DNA of 64,000 nucleotides, from contig CAXGPR010000003.1 of the NCBI GenBank assembly GCA_964011675.1, positions 49,644 through 113,643 of the forward strand, written 5' to 3'. Both the position numbers and the translations under genes were made by a program. Positions within the stretch are counted from its first letter, which is position 1. The number at the start of each line of letters is the position of its first letter. This document shows, one piece after another, positions 32,962 through 42,323 of this stretch. Source of the stretch: GCA-2693325 sp964011675 (GTDB lineage Bacteria > Latescibacterota > UBA2968 > UBA8231). The notes under the pieces are model-generated. The model was not told the DNA's origin. It searched no databases and saw nothing but the letters and a program-made list of their open reading frames with translations.

Positions 32962-35900
32962 ATGCAACCCTTCCGTGCCCTGAAGCGAGTGTTGTCGTTC
33001 GATACGGCCTACGCAGTCCTACCTGCAATAGCCCACGCGGGCTATGCAATTGATTTAATCCCATCTGTAAATGGAACTTTTAGCGTTTCTCAGTGCGTTT
33101 TTCCGTCATTGCAGTCGATGCAGCTTGTCGGCATAGATGTGGCGCAAGAGCGACTTCGAAAAGATGCATACGAATGCGTGCTATGCGCTACGCTTGAAGA
33201 TCTACAGGCTGCTGCAGGATGGGATATTCCTACTGTCTTTGTCCCACAAGCAATGCTGGGGGAACTGACTGGCGTTAGTGGTATGGCGCGTCTTCAGGGG
33301 CGCCGCCAGCTCGAAGGGTTGTTCAGTGGGGTAACCGAAGTGTTTTTTTCTGAAAAGCAGCGGGCTAGCTGGTTGGGCAAGGGTGCTGTGATACCCATTG
33401 GCGTAGATATAGATCGCCTATGCGTATACGATGGGGGTACCGAACAGATCGGGTGGACGGGGCTAGACTCGGAGTCGTGTGCTCTACGTGAAGGGCACGG
33501 CATACGTGATGAGCTGACTCGGGGCGTAATCGACCTGAAAAAGATCGATCTACGGGTGAATCGCGGTATGACCTGGGCTGGTTGGCTTGAGGAGATACAG
33601 GCTGCCCGAGCAATACTCTGTACCGCGTCTCCTGGACATGGAATAGCCTCCAATTTTTTTACGCTCTCTGTTATGGGGGCAGGTGTGCCTCTCATATCCA
33701 TAGCGCACGATGGATCACCTGTCATCGACGGTGTTAATGGGTATGAATCCAATGATTACGGCTACTTACGTCAGGCGATGCGCGGTCTTTTAACCGATGG
33801 GGATGAGGCACGTCGACTCGGATCCTGTAGCCGTGATTGGATAGAGAAATTTCACGGGATGGAAGAGTGTTCCGATCGCTGGAGAAAGTGTATTGAAGAG
33901 CTCTCTGCTGGCACTCGCGCGGTTGTTGACTTACCCAAAATACCGCGCGTAAGTATCATCATGCCTTTGTACAATAATTGCGAATACACGGAAAAGTGTC
34001 TTTATGCGCTGGCGGAATATACCGGCGATGATCCCGACTATGAAGTGATTTTGGTCGACAATGCTTCAAGTGATTGGACGAAGTATTTGCTCCTGGCATT
34101 TGAGGGCGATGTCGAAGTTATGCGTAACGATGAAAACGTAGGATTTGCTCGAGCGAACAACCAGGGCGCGCTGTCTGCTCGCGGTGAATATGTTTTATTT
34201 CTCAACAATGATACCGAGCCGCTTGAAGGCTGGCTACAAGCGATGGTTCGACTAGCTGATAGCGACGAACGCATTGGTGTGGTGGGCGCCAGGCTTCTCT
34301 ACCCGCAGAACGATACCGTGCAGCATGCTGGCCTCGAAATGATAAACGGCATACCGGATCACGTTTATCGTGGTGTGCCAGCAGAGGATGAGCGCGTTAT
34401 GCAATCGCGTGATCTTGATATGGTCACGGGGGCATGTATGCTCGTAAGGCGAACTATTTTTGAGCAACTGGGCGGGTTTGATGAGGCTTATCGAAACGGA
34501 GTAGAGGACGTCGACCTATGCCTACAGGTCCGCTCAAAAGGCTACCGCGTGGTATATTGCGCCGAGTCCGTTCTCTACCATCATGAGGGAACTAGCGAAG
34601 GCCGCTTTGACCACGTTAATGAAAATCTCCAGCGATTTTTTGCCAAATGGCAGGCTCGCTTTAATGAAATGGGCCGTTTTGTGGCCTATGCAGACCAATC
34701 TGAGGCCGCGTTTGCAGCCCTTGCGCCGGCCCCTTCCGAACCCCTGCGCGGCTATTGGGAAGGCCCTTTTTTCGTCTATTCGAGCTTGGCGCATGTCAAT
34801 CGAGAGATGGCGTTAGAGCTGCTGGGCAGCGGAAACTGCGACTTAGGTCTGATCTCTAGCGAGCCCGACACCTTTAGCGGGTCCTCCGAACGGCGGTTTG
34901 CTTCGCTCTTTGCACGGATGGGGCGGGCCATAGAAGGTAAAGCAGACTTTCATATACGGCATCGCTGGCCCCCAGATGTTGCGCGGCCAGCTCATGGAAA
35001 ACTCGTGCTCATTCAGCCTTGGGAATACGGTCGAATTATCAAGAGTTGGGTTGAGCCTATGCGAACAAATGTGGACCAAATATGGGCTTACACCTCCTAT
35101 GTTCGTCAGGTGTATATCGATAGCGGATTCGACCCAGAGATGGTTAAGGTCGTGCCGCTCGGCGTAGATGACCAGCGCTTTCGTCCGGGGATCGTCCCGA
35201 TGGAAGTGCAGACGGGCGGAAAGTTTGCCTTCCTCTTTGTGGGAGGCACTCTACAGCGAAAGGGAATTGACCTACTTTTACAGGCTTTTCGCAGCGCATT
35301 TTCACGTGCAGATAACGTGTGTCTTGTAATAAAAGACATGGGTAAGCAGACGTTTTATCGAGGCCAGACGGCCGAATCCGATATCGCTGCGCTGCAGGGG
35401 GATGAGCAGTGTGCTGAAATCATCTATATGGATAGAGACCTGCCGGCCGAGGATATTCCCGGACTATATGCTGCTTGTGACTGCTTGGTGCATCCCTATC
35501 GGGGCGAGGGGTTTGGTTTGCCTGTAGCCGAGGCTATGGCCTGTGGTCTGCCCGTTGTAGTAACTGAAGGCGGAGCCTGTGATGATTTTTGCAGCTCGGA
35601 GAATGCTTTTATGGTTCCGGCTCAGCGTCGCTTGGTAAAATTCCCCGAAGAGACCGTTGGTCAGGCATGGATGCTTGAGGCTGATGTACAGGCACTGGCT
35701 GCGCAAATGAGACAGGCCTTTGAGAATCCAGAACGTGCTCGAGAGATGGGACGACGCGGCGCGGAACGCATTGCGCGCGATTTTACGTGGAAGCGCGCCT
35801 CTAATATTGCTTGGGAAACGCTGACAGAGCTATGTCGACCGCAGGCACAGCGAGATGCAGTGGCTTCAATACCCCGTTTGCAGGTTGCTGCACAATCGCA

Positions 35901-37128
35901 TAGTGAAGAAGGAAAAGAGCATTCAGAGCAGCTCATGCCAAGCCGGAATGCGGGAAGCGCTGCGATCATTGCTTTGGGGGGAGGCGGATCGGAGATCGTG
36001 GGCGAGTTAGAATGCGTCTTTGAGGGCACGCTTGCAGGGTTTGACGTTGGACTTTCACCCGAGGTGGGATTGGGCGACCAACTCGAAGTAATTCGCCAAA
36101 AATGTGACAGTTCTTTTCTCGTGATAGTGAGAAAAGGGGCTTTCATTTCAGCTGAATCAATGGGTCTAATAGTTCGGCGAATGGAGGAACAATCCGATAT
36201 TGTCGTAGCGGAGCCTCAGGCAGTGGAACGGGAACGTGGTGTTGGGGTAGAAGAGGTAGACAATTTAGAGTGCCAGATCCTAGTTTTTCGTCTCGACGCC
36301 CTTGATGCGATAGGGGGATTTGATCGCTCCTTCTTTACCCTAGCTGCGTTGGATGAAGCCGTACGCCAGCTCCGAAGGCAAGGGGGTCGAGCCGTGCGCA
36401 TGCTCGAGTGCAAGGCGGAAAGCGCGGCGATGCGCGGAGAGGAAAGCGAACAACTTGCCGTTGCCTGTGAGCGGGAGGCTATAGAGGCGCTTGATCGAGG
36501 AGATCAGCTTCGTGGAGAGGGGCTGCGTGAAGCTTCTTTAGATGCCTACCGGCTTGCTGTAGAGAAGAAGGGTAACTTCATTGAGGCTCTTATCGTTTTG
36601 GCAGCTATGCTCATTGAAGAAGAATTAGCTGAACAGGCTGTTGAGGTTTTGCAGCGCCTCGTTGCGTTGGATGAGCATGCACATCAATCCCACAATTATT
36701 TGGGAATGGCCCGTCACAGATCGGGCGATCGGGTCGGGGCGCGTGATAGCTTTGAAAAAGCCTACAGGTTAAAACCTGACAGCGTTGAGACGCTGATAAA
36801 TTTAAGCGTGTTTGAGTGGGAAGAGGGACAGGTTGAAGCTGCGGTGAGCTATCTGGAACAGGCTGCTAAATTTGAACCAGACAATCGCGACGTCATCGTT
36901 AATACCGCAGTGATTCAGGTTCAAACAGGACACGTAGAGCACGGCATGCGTCTGCTTGATGAGCACGTTGCCGCGAATGAATCAGATGTCGAAGCCGTTT
37001 GCATTCTCGCCGACATCTACTGGCAACAGGGGGAGCCTGAACGGGCAAAGTCGTTAGCGGAATCGGCTCTTAAGTGGCACGATACCTATACGCCGGCTCT
37101 GGCTCTAATGGAGAAGATTCGTGGGTAA
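32962..37128 (+). CDS. Giant multidomain glycosyltransferase (GT-B, GT2, GT4, GT2-remnant, TPR)
   Basis: Cytosolic protein of 1388 residues from ATG 32962 (a TTG at 32941 adds seven). Numbered from the TTG: 20-325 is a GT-B-like domain of weak conservation (NFFTLSVMGAGVPLISIAHD). 335-570 is a clear GT2 with VSIIMPLYNN, VDNASSDWT, the DxD region LNNDTEP and EDVDLCLQVRSKGYR. 600-965 is a GT4 with GGTLQRKGIDLLLQAF and HPYRGEGFGLPVAEAMACGL (E-x7-E). 1005-1165 resembles a degenerate GT2 (IGGFDRSFFTLAALDEAVRQ). 1190-1395 holds TPR repeats. Its place between csrA and the flagellin genes suggests flagellin glycosylation, with the TPRs recognising the protein acceptor; that role is inference. Stop overlaps the next start by 8 bases. 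Confidence 0.88.
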   Translation: MQPFRALKRVLSFDTAYAVLPAIAHAGYAIDLIPSVNGTFSVSQCVFPSLQSMQLVGIDVAQERLRKDAYECVLCATLEDLQAAAGWDIPTVFVPQAMLGELTGVSGMARLQGRRQLEGLFSGVTEVFFSEKQRASWLGKGAVIPIGVDIDRLCVYDGGTEQIGWTGLDSESCALREGHGIRDELTRGVIDLKKIDLRVNRGMTWAGWLEEIQAARAILCTASPGHGIASNFFTLSVMGAGVPLISIAHDGSPVIDGVNGYESNDYGYLRQAMRGLLTDGDEARRLGSCSRDWIEKFHGMEECSDRWRKCIEELSAGTRAVVDLPKIPRVSIIMPLYNNCEYTEKCLYALAEYTGDDPDYEVILVDNASSDWTKYLLLAFEGDVEVMRNDENVGFARANNQGALSARGEYVLFLNNDTEPLEGWLQAMVRLADSDERIGVVGARLLYPQNDTVQHAGLEMINGIPDHVYRGVPAEDERVMQSRDLDMVTGACMLVRRTIFEQLGGFDEAYRNGVEDVDLCLQVRSKGYRVVYCAESVLYHHEGTSEGRFDHVNENLQRFFAKWQARFNEMGRFVAYADQSEAAFAALAPAPSEPLRGYWEGPFFVYSSLAHVNREMALELLGSGNCDLGLISSEPDTFSGSSERRFASLFARMGRAIEGKADFHIRHRWPPDVARPAHGKLVLIQPWEYGRIIKSWVEPMRTNVDQIWAYTSYVRQVYIDSGFDPEMVKVVPLGVDDQRFRPGIVPMEVQTGGKFAFLFVGGTLQRKGIDLLLQAFRSAFSRADNVCLVIKDMGKQTFYRGQTAESDIAALQGDEQCAEIIYMDRDLPAEDIPGLYAACDCLVHPYRGEGFGLPVAEAMACGLPVVVTEGGACDDFCSSENAFMVPAQRRLVKFPEETVGQAWMLEADVQALAAQMRQAFENPERAREMGRRGAERIARDFTWKRASNIAWETLTELCRPQAQRDAVASIPRLQVAAQSHSEEGKEHSEQLMPSRNAGSAAIIALGGGGSEIVGELECVFEGTLAGFDVGLSPEVGLGDQLEVIRQKCDSSFLVIVRKGAFISAESMGLIVRRMEEQSDIVVAEPQAVERERGVGVEEVDNLECQILVFRLDALDAIGGFDRSFFTLAALDEAVRQLRRQGGRAVRMLECKAESAAMRGEESEQLAVACEREAIEALDRGDQLRGEGLREASLDAYRLAVEKKGNFIEALIVLAAMLIEEELAEQAVEVLQRLVALDEHAHQSHNYLGMARHRSGDRVGARDSFEKAYRLKPDSVETLINLSVFEWEEGQVEAAVSYLEQAAKFEPDNRDVIVNTAVIQVQTGHVEHGMRLLDEHVAANESDVEAVCILADIYWQQGEPERAKSLAESALKWHDTYTPALALMEKIRG

Positions 37129-40100
37129 GAAAAAGAAGCGAACCGGTAAGAGAAATAAAAAAAAATCTGCCCAGCAAGCGAGGCCGCTTATTTCTCTGTG
37201 CGTTATCGCGCGAGACGAGGCCACTTTTTTAGACGCGTGTCTTGCGAGCGTGCGGGAGATGGTTGACGAGATCGTTGTTGTCGACACGGGTTCGATAGAT
37301 CATACCCAAAGTGTAGCGCATCAACACGGAGCTCGCGTATGTGAAATGGCATGGGAAGGCGACTTTTCTCTGGCGCGCAATTATGCGTTGGAGCAGGCTT
37401 CTGGAGAATGGATCCTCGTATTAGACTGCGATGAAACGCTCTCCCCTATCGATCGGGGTAGCCTGCAAGACCTCGTGCGCAGCGGTGACCGCGACGCATA
37501 TCGCATGACGACCCGCAACTACAGCAACGGTGCGCAGCATGCGGGATGGACTCGGTGTGACGGAACCTACCCGGAAGAGCGATCATTTGAAGGGTGGTTT
37601 CCCTCCACAAAAGTTCGTCTGTGGCGCCAGCAGGCGGAAATCCGTTTTGAAGGTGTGGTGCACGAGCTAGTAGAGCCAGCTCTCATGCGCGCTGGGATAC
37701 CCATCGGTGATTGTTTAGTGCCAGTGCACCACTATGGGTATGCAGAGAAAGAGCGCGCCGGCGACCACTATCTACGTGCCGGTGAACGCAAGGTGCGAGA
37801 AAATCCCGAGGATATAAGAGCTCGCTACGAACTGGCAATAGCCTACCGCAACGCCGACCAGCAGAGCGCGGCTCTCAGAGAGATTGAAGCCGCCCTATCA
37901 GGTGCGTCCAACGCCAAATCCACGGACCTCATTTACGTGCAGGAAGAGCTTATGATGCTGGTTCGTGCAGATATACTAACTCGAATGGGGCAAAAGGCGA
38001 AGGCTCTGGCCGCGTATGACGCGCTGCTGCAGCGTTTTCCCGATTCTCATCAGGCCCTCAACAATAAGGGCATACTGTTGGAGGATCAGGGCCGCATCGA
38101 CGAAGCGCGCCGATGCTATGAGCGTGCGCTATCTCAGGCCGGTGATAACGATACTTTGGCTGAGAACTTAAGGCGCGTATCGACCCTGCACACCTTGAGC
38201 GTGTGCGTTGTCACTCGAGATGAAGATCTACTACTTAAGCGTTGTTTAGAAAGCATTTCCGGTGTGGCAGATCAGATTATTGTTGCAGACATTGGGACCA
38301 GTGGGAAGACTGCGGCTATAGTTGAGAATTCGGGTGCCGTTCGGATTGGCCTCAAGTGGAACGGAGATTTCTCAGCGATTCGCAATGCCGCGCTAGATAG
38401 GGCAACCGGTGATTGGGTTTTGTGTATGGATGCCAAAGAATATCTGCTCGCGGAAGACGGAAAAGAAGTCTGCCAAGCGAAGAGAATAACGCCGGATCGT
38501 GGACTGTATGTAAGTGTGGTAGAAGAGGGAGGGAAGAGTCGTCCAAGCCAGACCGTAAAGATGTTTCCCAATCGCCCTGAGATTCGCTTCGAGCAGCCGG
38601 CGTATGAAAGCGTATTGGCATCCATTAAGAGCAGCGGACTTGCGTTTTATTCCGCCCGTTTTGAGATCCACAGAGAGCCGTATCCTGATTTGGAGAGCGC
38701 GCATAACGAGCAGGCTTATCACGATCAGCTGATGTCGGCTTGGTTAGCTGCTCATCCCACAGATTGGGAGTGCCAAGTACGTTTTGGACACCTCTTATAC
38801 GGGCTTGGTCGGCGGGATGCTGCCCGCGCTTTTTTTAGCTGCGCAAAAGAGGCTGGAGAGCGCGATGCACCAGCCAATACGCGACGACGCGCTCTGAGCT
38901 TTTACGGGCGATGCTTGTTAGAAGATGGATCCTATACCGAGGCGAGGGAGTCCTTGAAGCAGGCGTTAAAACTAGCTCCGAACGACGCGCTAGCGCTCCT
39001 GTCCATGGGAGACGTTGCGGTTAAGTTAGAGCTCTATCAGGAAGCGGAGGTTTATTTGCGCGCTTCGCTACAGGGAGACCGCGATGCTGATTTTTCCTTG
39101 GATGAGAGAGCTGTTGTATACGCAACGCACTTTTTTCTCGGACAGGCACTCAGCGGTTTGGGTCGTAATGAAGACGCAATAAAATCTTTTGAACAGGCTA
39201 ATCAGACGGCGCCTAATCGATCGGAAGCGCGTCAGGCTATTGCACTGATGCGACAGGGAATTGGTCAGGGAGACAGTGGTCTTTATATGCACCAACCGCC
39301 GCCATCAGATAAAGCGCCCGTTGAGGATACGACCTTAGACGGTCCTCCTGGCAAACTGAGCCTGTGTATGATCGTACGTAATGAGGAATCGCGTCTCGGG
39401 CGTTGTTTGGAAAGCGTGCGCGGTTTAGTCGATGAAATAATTGTCGTCGATACGGGCTCGGATGACGGCACCATTAGCGTGGCCAAGAAACACGGGGCTA
39501 AAGTGGGTTTTTTCGAATGGTGTGACGACTTTTCCGCCGCGCGGAATGCGTCTATTTCCTTGGCTACAGGCGATTGGATTATGTGGTTAGATGCTGATGA
39601 TATACTGCCGCTAGAAAGCCACGCGCCTATTCGTCAGTGCATCTCTGGCAGTCGGGAAAAGGCCTATTTCTTTGTTCTCGACGACCAGGGCTATGAACAC
39701 ATTTCCTGCCTGCAACTGCGCCTATTTCCGAATCGTATAGATATACAGTTTGAGATGCCCGTGCACGAACAGGTTACGCCGTCTCTTTCGCGAATCGGTT
39801 TAGAAATGGTGCAGAGCGAAATTCGCGTGCTACATACGGGGTATACTACACCTGAAGTTGTCGCCGGTAAAAAAGAGCGCTACCTGAAAATTATGGAGCG
39901 CTGGGTAGAGGCGCATCCGCAGGATTATATGGAGCGCTCTCACGTCGCTTTGACCTACTATTCTACGGACAGGTTAGAAGAGGCTGAGCGTGCCTACCGA
40001 TTCATTATTGAAGAGAGCACTTGCTATGCTGATCGCAACTGGGTGATTTATACGACAGCGCTTCTTTTTTTGGGCCGAACCTATATGAAGATGGGGCGCA

Positions 40101-41245
40101 TGGAGGATGCGAAAACCTATTTACTCAAGGCCGAGAATGTCGATCGCGACTATATCTTAACGCAGCTAACGCTGGCGGAACTATATGCTCAATTTGAGGA
40201 TCACGCAGCGACATTGGAGCATGCGCGGTCAGTCGTTGAAAATAAGCGACAGATGACATTCTTTCCCATTGACTATGATGAGGTTACCTATTCCGCTCAT
40301 CTGTTAATAGCTCGGTCGCATCAGGCGCTATCTGAGTGGCCACAGGCCGTAGCGGCCTTCAGGAATGCATCTACTGTGCCCGTGGATCGGCGCGGCGATG
40401 CGTTAGGTAGTCTATCGAGCATGTACAGGGATTTGGGGCAGCTGGATGAGGCGCGTGCGGCCCTTGAAGAAGCGCTAGTACTGGCACCTGAAAACCCAGA
40501 CCACCTCTTTAATGTAGGGGTTATAGATCTAGAATCTAAGCGGTTAGAAAGAGCAGAACAGTTATTTGAACAGGTAATTGCGTTACGGCCAAACTACACG
40601 TTAGCGCTGCTAAACCTCGGCTATATCGCGAAAACGCAGGGACGCCTTGACGAAGCGGAAGCTAGGTATAAAAGAGCCGTGGAATGCGATCAGAAAGGCG
40701 TCGAAGCCCGTGCGAATTTGGCGCATCTTTTGGTTGATCAAGACCGATATGAAGATGCTCTTACCTTTTTTGAAGAAGTCCGGTCGCTCGAGTCGGGCCT
40801 CTTAGACATAGAGTTGGGCTATCTGGTGTCTCTTGTTAATCAACCCCAACTGGATTGGTCGGCCTGTAGCGTTGTCCTACGCTCGCTAGAGACGCTGCTA
40901 AGTGATTGGACTGTCGAAGAAGGGGACCTGGATCGGTCGCAGTCAGCAGCACTACGTTTAGGAGAATTGGGCGTTTTGCTTATTCGCAACGAAATGCATA
41001 AATGCGCTGAGTTGGCCCTGCGCGCAGCAATTGCTTTGCAGGAAGGTCTGTTAGATATGCGCCGTCTCCTAGCAGAAGTTCTTTTTGCTCGGGGGAGCTA
41101 TTGGCAAGCCGTTGCCCAGTTAGAAGTCGTTTTGCATGCTGAACCACAGGATGCGGCTAGTTTTAGTCGCCTCGGAGACTGTTACAAGCAGCTCGGTGTC
41201 GAAGAAGCCGCTCAAATGTGTTATGCGCGTGCAGGAGGAGTTTAA
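37121..41245 (+). CDS. Giant glycosyltransferase with three GT2-TPR units
   Basis: Protein of 1374 residues with a basic N terminus (KKKKRTGKRNKKK), GTG start. Three GT2 domains are each followed by TPR repeats. GT2-1 at 23-215 has LCVIARDEATFLDACLASVR, VVDTGS and LDCDE. GT2-2 at 357-520 has VCVVTRDEDLLLKRCLESIS, VADIGTS and MDAKE. GT2-3 at 745-915 has LCMIVRNEESRLGRCLESVR, VVDTGSDDG and LDADD. The middle copy has lost the second Asp of DxD (K439), so it is probably inactive or regulatory. TPRs cover about 230-350, 545-715 and 930-1370 (e.g. ALLNLGYIAKTQGRLDEAEA). The copies are clearly tandem duplications. Context between csrA and flagellins favours protein (flagellin) glycosylation. Confidence 0.88.
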   Translation: MGKKKKRTGKRNKKKSAQQARPLISLCVIARDEATFLDACLASVREMVDEIVVVDTGSIDHTQSVAHQHGARVCEMAWEGDFSLARNYALEQASGEWILVLDCDETLSPIDRGSLQDLVRSGDRDAYRMTTRNYSNGAQHAGWTRCDGTYPEERSFEGWFPSTKVRLWRQQAEIRFEGVVHELVEPALMRAGIPIGDCLVPVHHYGYAEKERAGDHYLRAGERKVRENPEDIRARYELAIAYRNADQQSAALREIEAALSGASNAKSTDLIYVQEELMMLVRADILTRMGQKAKALAAYDALLQRFPDSHQALNNKGILLEDQGRIDEARRCYERALSQAGDNDTLAENLRRVSTLHTLSVCVVTRDEDLLLKRCLESISGVADQIIVADIGTSGKTAAIVENSGAVRIGLKWNGDFSAIRNAALDRATGDWVLCMDAKEYLLAEDGKEVCQAKRITPDRGLYVSVVEEGGKSRPSQTVKMFPNRPEIRFEQPAYESVLASIKSSGLAFYSARFEIHREPYPDLESAHNEQAYHDQLMSAWLAAHPTDWECQVRFGHLLYGLGRRDAARAFFSCAKEAGERDAPANTRRRALSFYGRCLLEDGSYTEARESLKQALKLAPNDALALLSMGDVAVKLELYQEAEVYLRASLQGDRDADFSLDERAVVYATHFFLGQALSGLGRNEDAIKSFEQANQTAPNRSEARQAIALMRQGIGQGDSGLYMHQPPPSDKAPVEDTTLDGPPGKLSLCMIVRNEESRLGRCLESVRGLVDEIIVVDTGSDDGTISVAKKHGAKVGFFEWCDDFSAARNASISLATGDWIMWLDADDILPLESHAPIRQCISGSREKAYFFVLDDQGYEHISCLQLRLFPNRIDIQFEMPVHEQVTPSLSRIGLEMVQSEIRVLHTGYTTPEVVAGKKERYLKIMERWVEAHPQDYMERSHVALTYYSTDRLEEAERAYRFIIEESTCYADRNWVIYTTALLFLGRTYMKMGRMEDAKTYLLKAENVDRDYILTQLTLAELYAQFEDHAATLEHARSVVENKRQMTFFPIDYDEVTYSAHLLIARSHQALSEWPQAVAAFRNASTVPVDRRGDALGSLSSMYRDLGQLDEARAALEEALVLAPENPDHLFNVGVIDLESKRLERAEQLFEQVIALRPNYTLALLNLGYIAKTQGRLDEAEARYKRAVECDQKGVEARANLAHLLVDQDRYEDALTFFEEVRSLESGLLDIELGYLVSLVNQPQLDWSACSVVLRSLETLLSDWTVEEGDLDRSQSAALRLGELGVLLIRNEMHKCAELALRAAIALQEGLLDMRRLLAEVLFARGSYWQAVAQLEVVLHAEPQDAASFSRLGDCYKQLGVEEAAQMCYARAGGV

Positions 41246-42012
41246 TGAAATACTGCGTTGTTCTTCGCGTATGTGAGACGGTTGAAGCGGTAAACCAACT
41301 TCCGCGTCCTTGGGGTTTGAGCAAACGACAGACGATTTTATTGACGCTGCGATCTCTTGTGGCCAGCTTAGAGGCGGCTGATATCGAATATGGTATATAC
41401 GTTGTTGAAGATGGGATCTCTGATGCGCTGGGCGATGAGTTAAGCAAATGTGCAGAGGCTATTGTTTCCACAGATGAGCAAGGAGTCTGTGGATCCCTGT
41501 CGAAAAGTTACGAGGTCGCACAGGATTTTTCGGACGGAGATTGGGTGTATTTCTGCGAAGATGACTATCTACACAGAGGCGTATGCATGCAGTATATAGA
41601 CGAACTGCTCAGCGGGGCGACTGAATATCTGCAGTCCTACGACCGGGAACTTCTCTTTATTCATCCGTGTGATTACCCCGATCGCTACTGTCGGCCCGAT
41701 CCGTTCACTGGCCTATCCGACGATGGGTATTCTATCTTCCGAAGCGGACTGTGTCACTGGCGTGAAGTGCCTAGTGCAACGTATACCTGGCTTATGCGTG
41801 CAGAGGTGCTCCGCCGGCACGCTGCTCTTTTCAGGGATAATATTGATCATCACGCGCGTTTTGGAACAGGTGATCAGTATTGGGGAGAAGTCGTTTTTCA
41901 GCGCGAAGATGCTCTTTGTATCAGTCCGCTGCCAAGTTTATCTACGCATTTACACGAAGGTGTCATGAGCCCATTGATCGACTGGAAGGCTGAAGCAGCA
42001 CGTTTCAACTAG
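41245..42012 (+). CDS. Small glycosyltransferase-like protein of the flagellin locus
   Basis: Protein of 255 residues. ATG 41245 shares one base with the previous stop (TAATG) and sits behind AGGAGGAG, so I prefer it to the ATG at 41218. It has a GT-A-like outline: RQTILLTLRSLVASLEAADI, YGIYVVEDGISDALG, SYEVAQDFSDGDWVYFCEDD (an acidic EDDY patch at the place of DxD), and a C-terminal GTGDQYWGEVVFQREDALC with HLHEG. No exact family recognised. Co-transcribed with the two giant glycosyltransferases, it probably takes part in the same glycan assembly. Confidence 0.65.
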   Translation: MKYCVVLRVCETVEAVNQLPRPWGLSKRQTILLTLRSLVASLEAADIEYGIYVVEDGISDALGDELSKCAEAIVSTDEQGVCGSLSKSYEVAQDFSDGDWVYFCEDDYLHRGVCMQYIDELLSGATEYLQSYDRELLFIHPCDYPDRYCRPDPFTGLSDDGYSIFRSGLCHWREVPSATYTWLMRAEVLRRHAALFRDNIDHHARFGTGDQYWGEVVFQREDALCISPLPSLSTHLHEGVMSPLIDWKAEAARFN

Positions 42013-42203
42013 TCTCCCTATCGATCTCTATTTTGCTTAAAGTATTTGGGTTAAAATATTTTCCCACGTCGTTCAGCTTCTTGTCCTAACTTTCCTATTA
42101 AGAGCTGCAGCTTTGTTTCATATGGGTTACGACCCCCCTTTTATTACAACTTAAGTTATTGTTTTTAGTTAACTTAATTTGATTTATTTTCCGGCCAAAT
42201 GTT

Positions 42204-42219
42204 TGGCACGAGCCTTGCT
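42204..42219 (+). promoter_or_regulatory. Sigma-54 promoter of flagellin 1
   Basis: TGGCAC-GAGCC-TTGCT is a perfect -24/-12 element about 105 bases upstream of the flagellin ATG; start near 42231. It lies in an AT-rich 311-base gap (42013-42323) that otherwise shows no gene. A long leader follows, ending in a strong ribosome binding site. Confidence 0.88.
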
Positions 42220-42309
42220 TTACTGTGCTTGGAAGTCTGAGAAGTTAGTCGCAGTAAAGAAATGATTGCAACAGGTCTAGCTAAGGAAGGCCTAGGCAGT
42301 TTAAATACC

Positions 42310-42316
42310 AAGGAGG
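42310..42316 (+). promoter_or_regulatory. Flagellin 1 ribosome binding site (AAGGAGG)
   Basis: AAGGAGG, eight bases before the ATG, matches the 16S anti-SD fully. It contains the GGA that CsrA recognises, but the bases before it are CC rather than the AC of the other two flagellins, so it may be a weaker CsrA target. Confidence 0.7.
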
Positions 42317-42323
42317 TTTTGTC

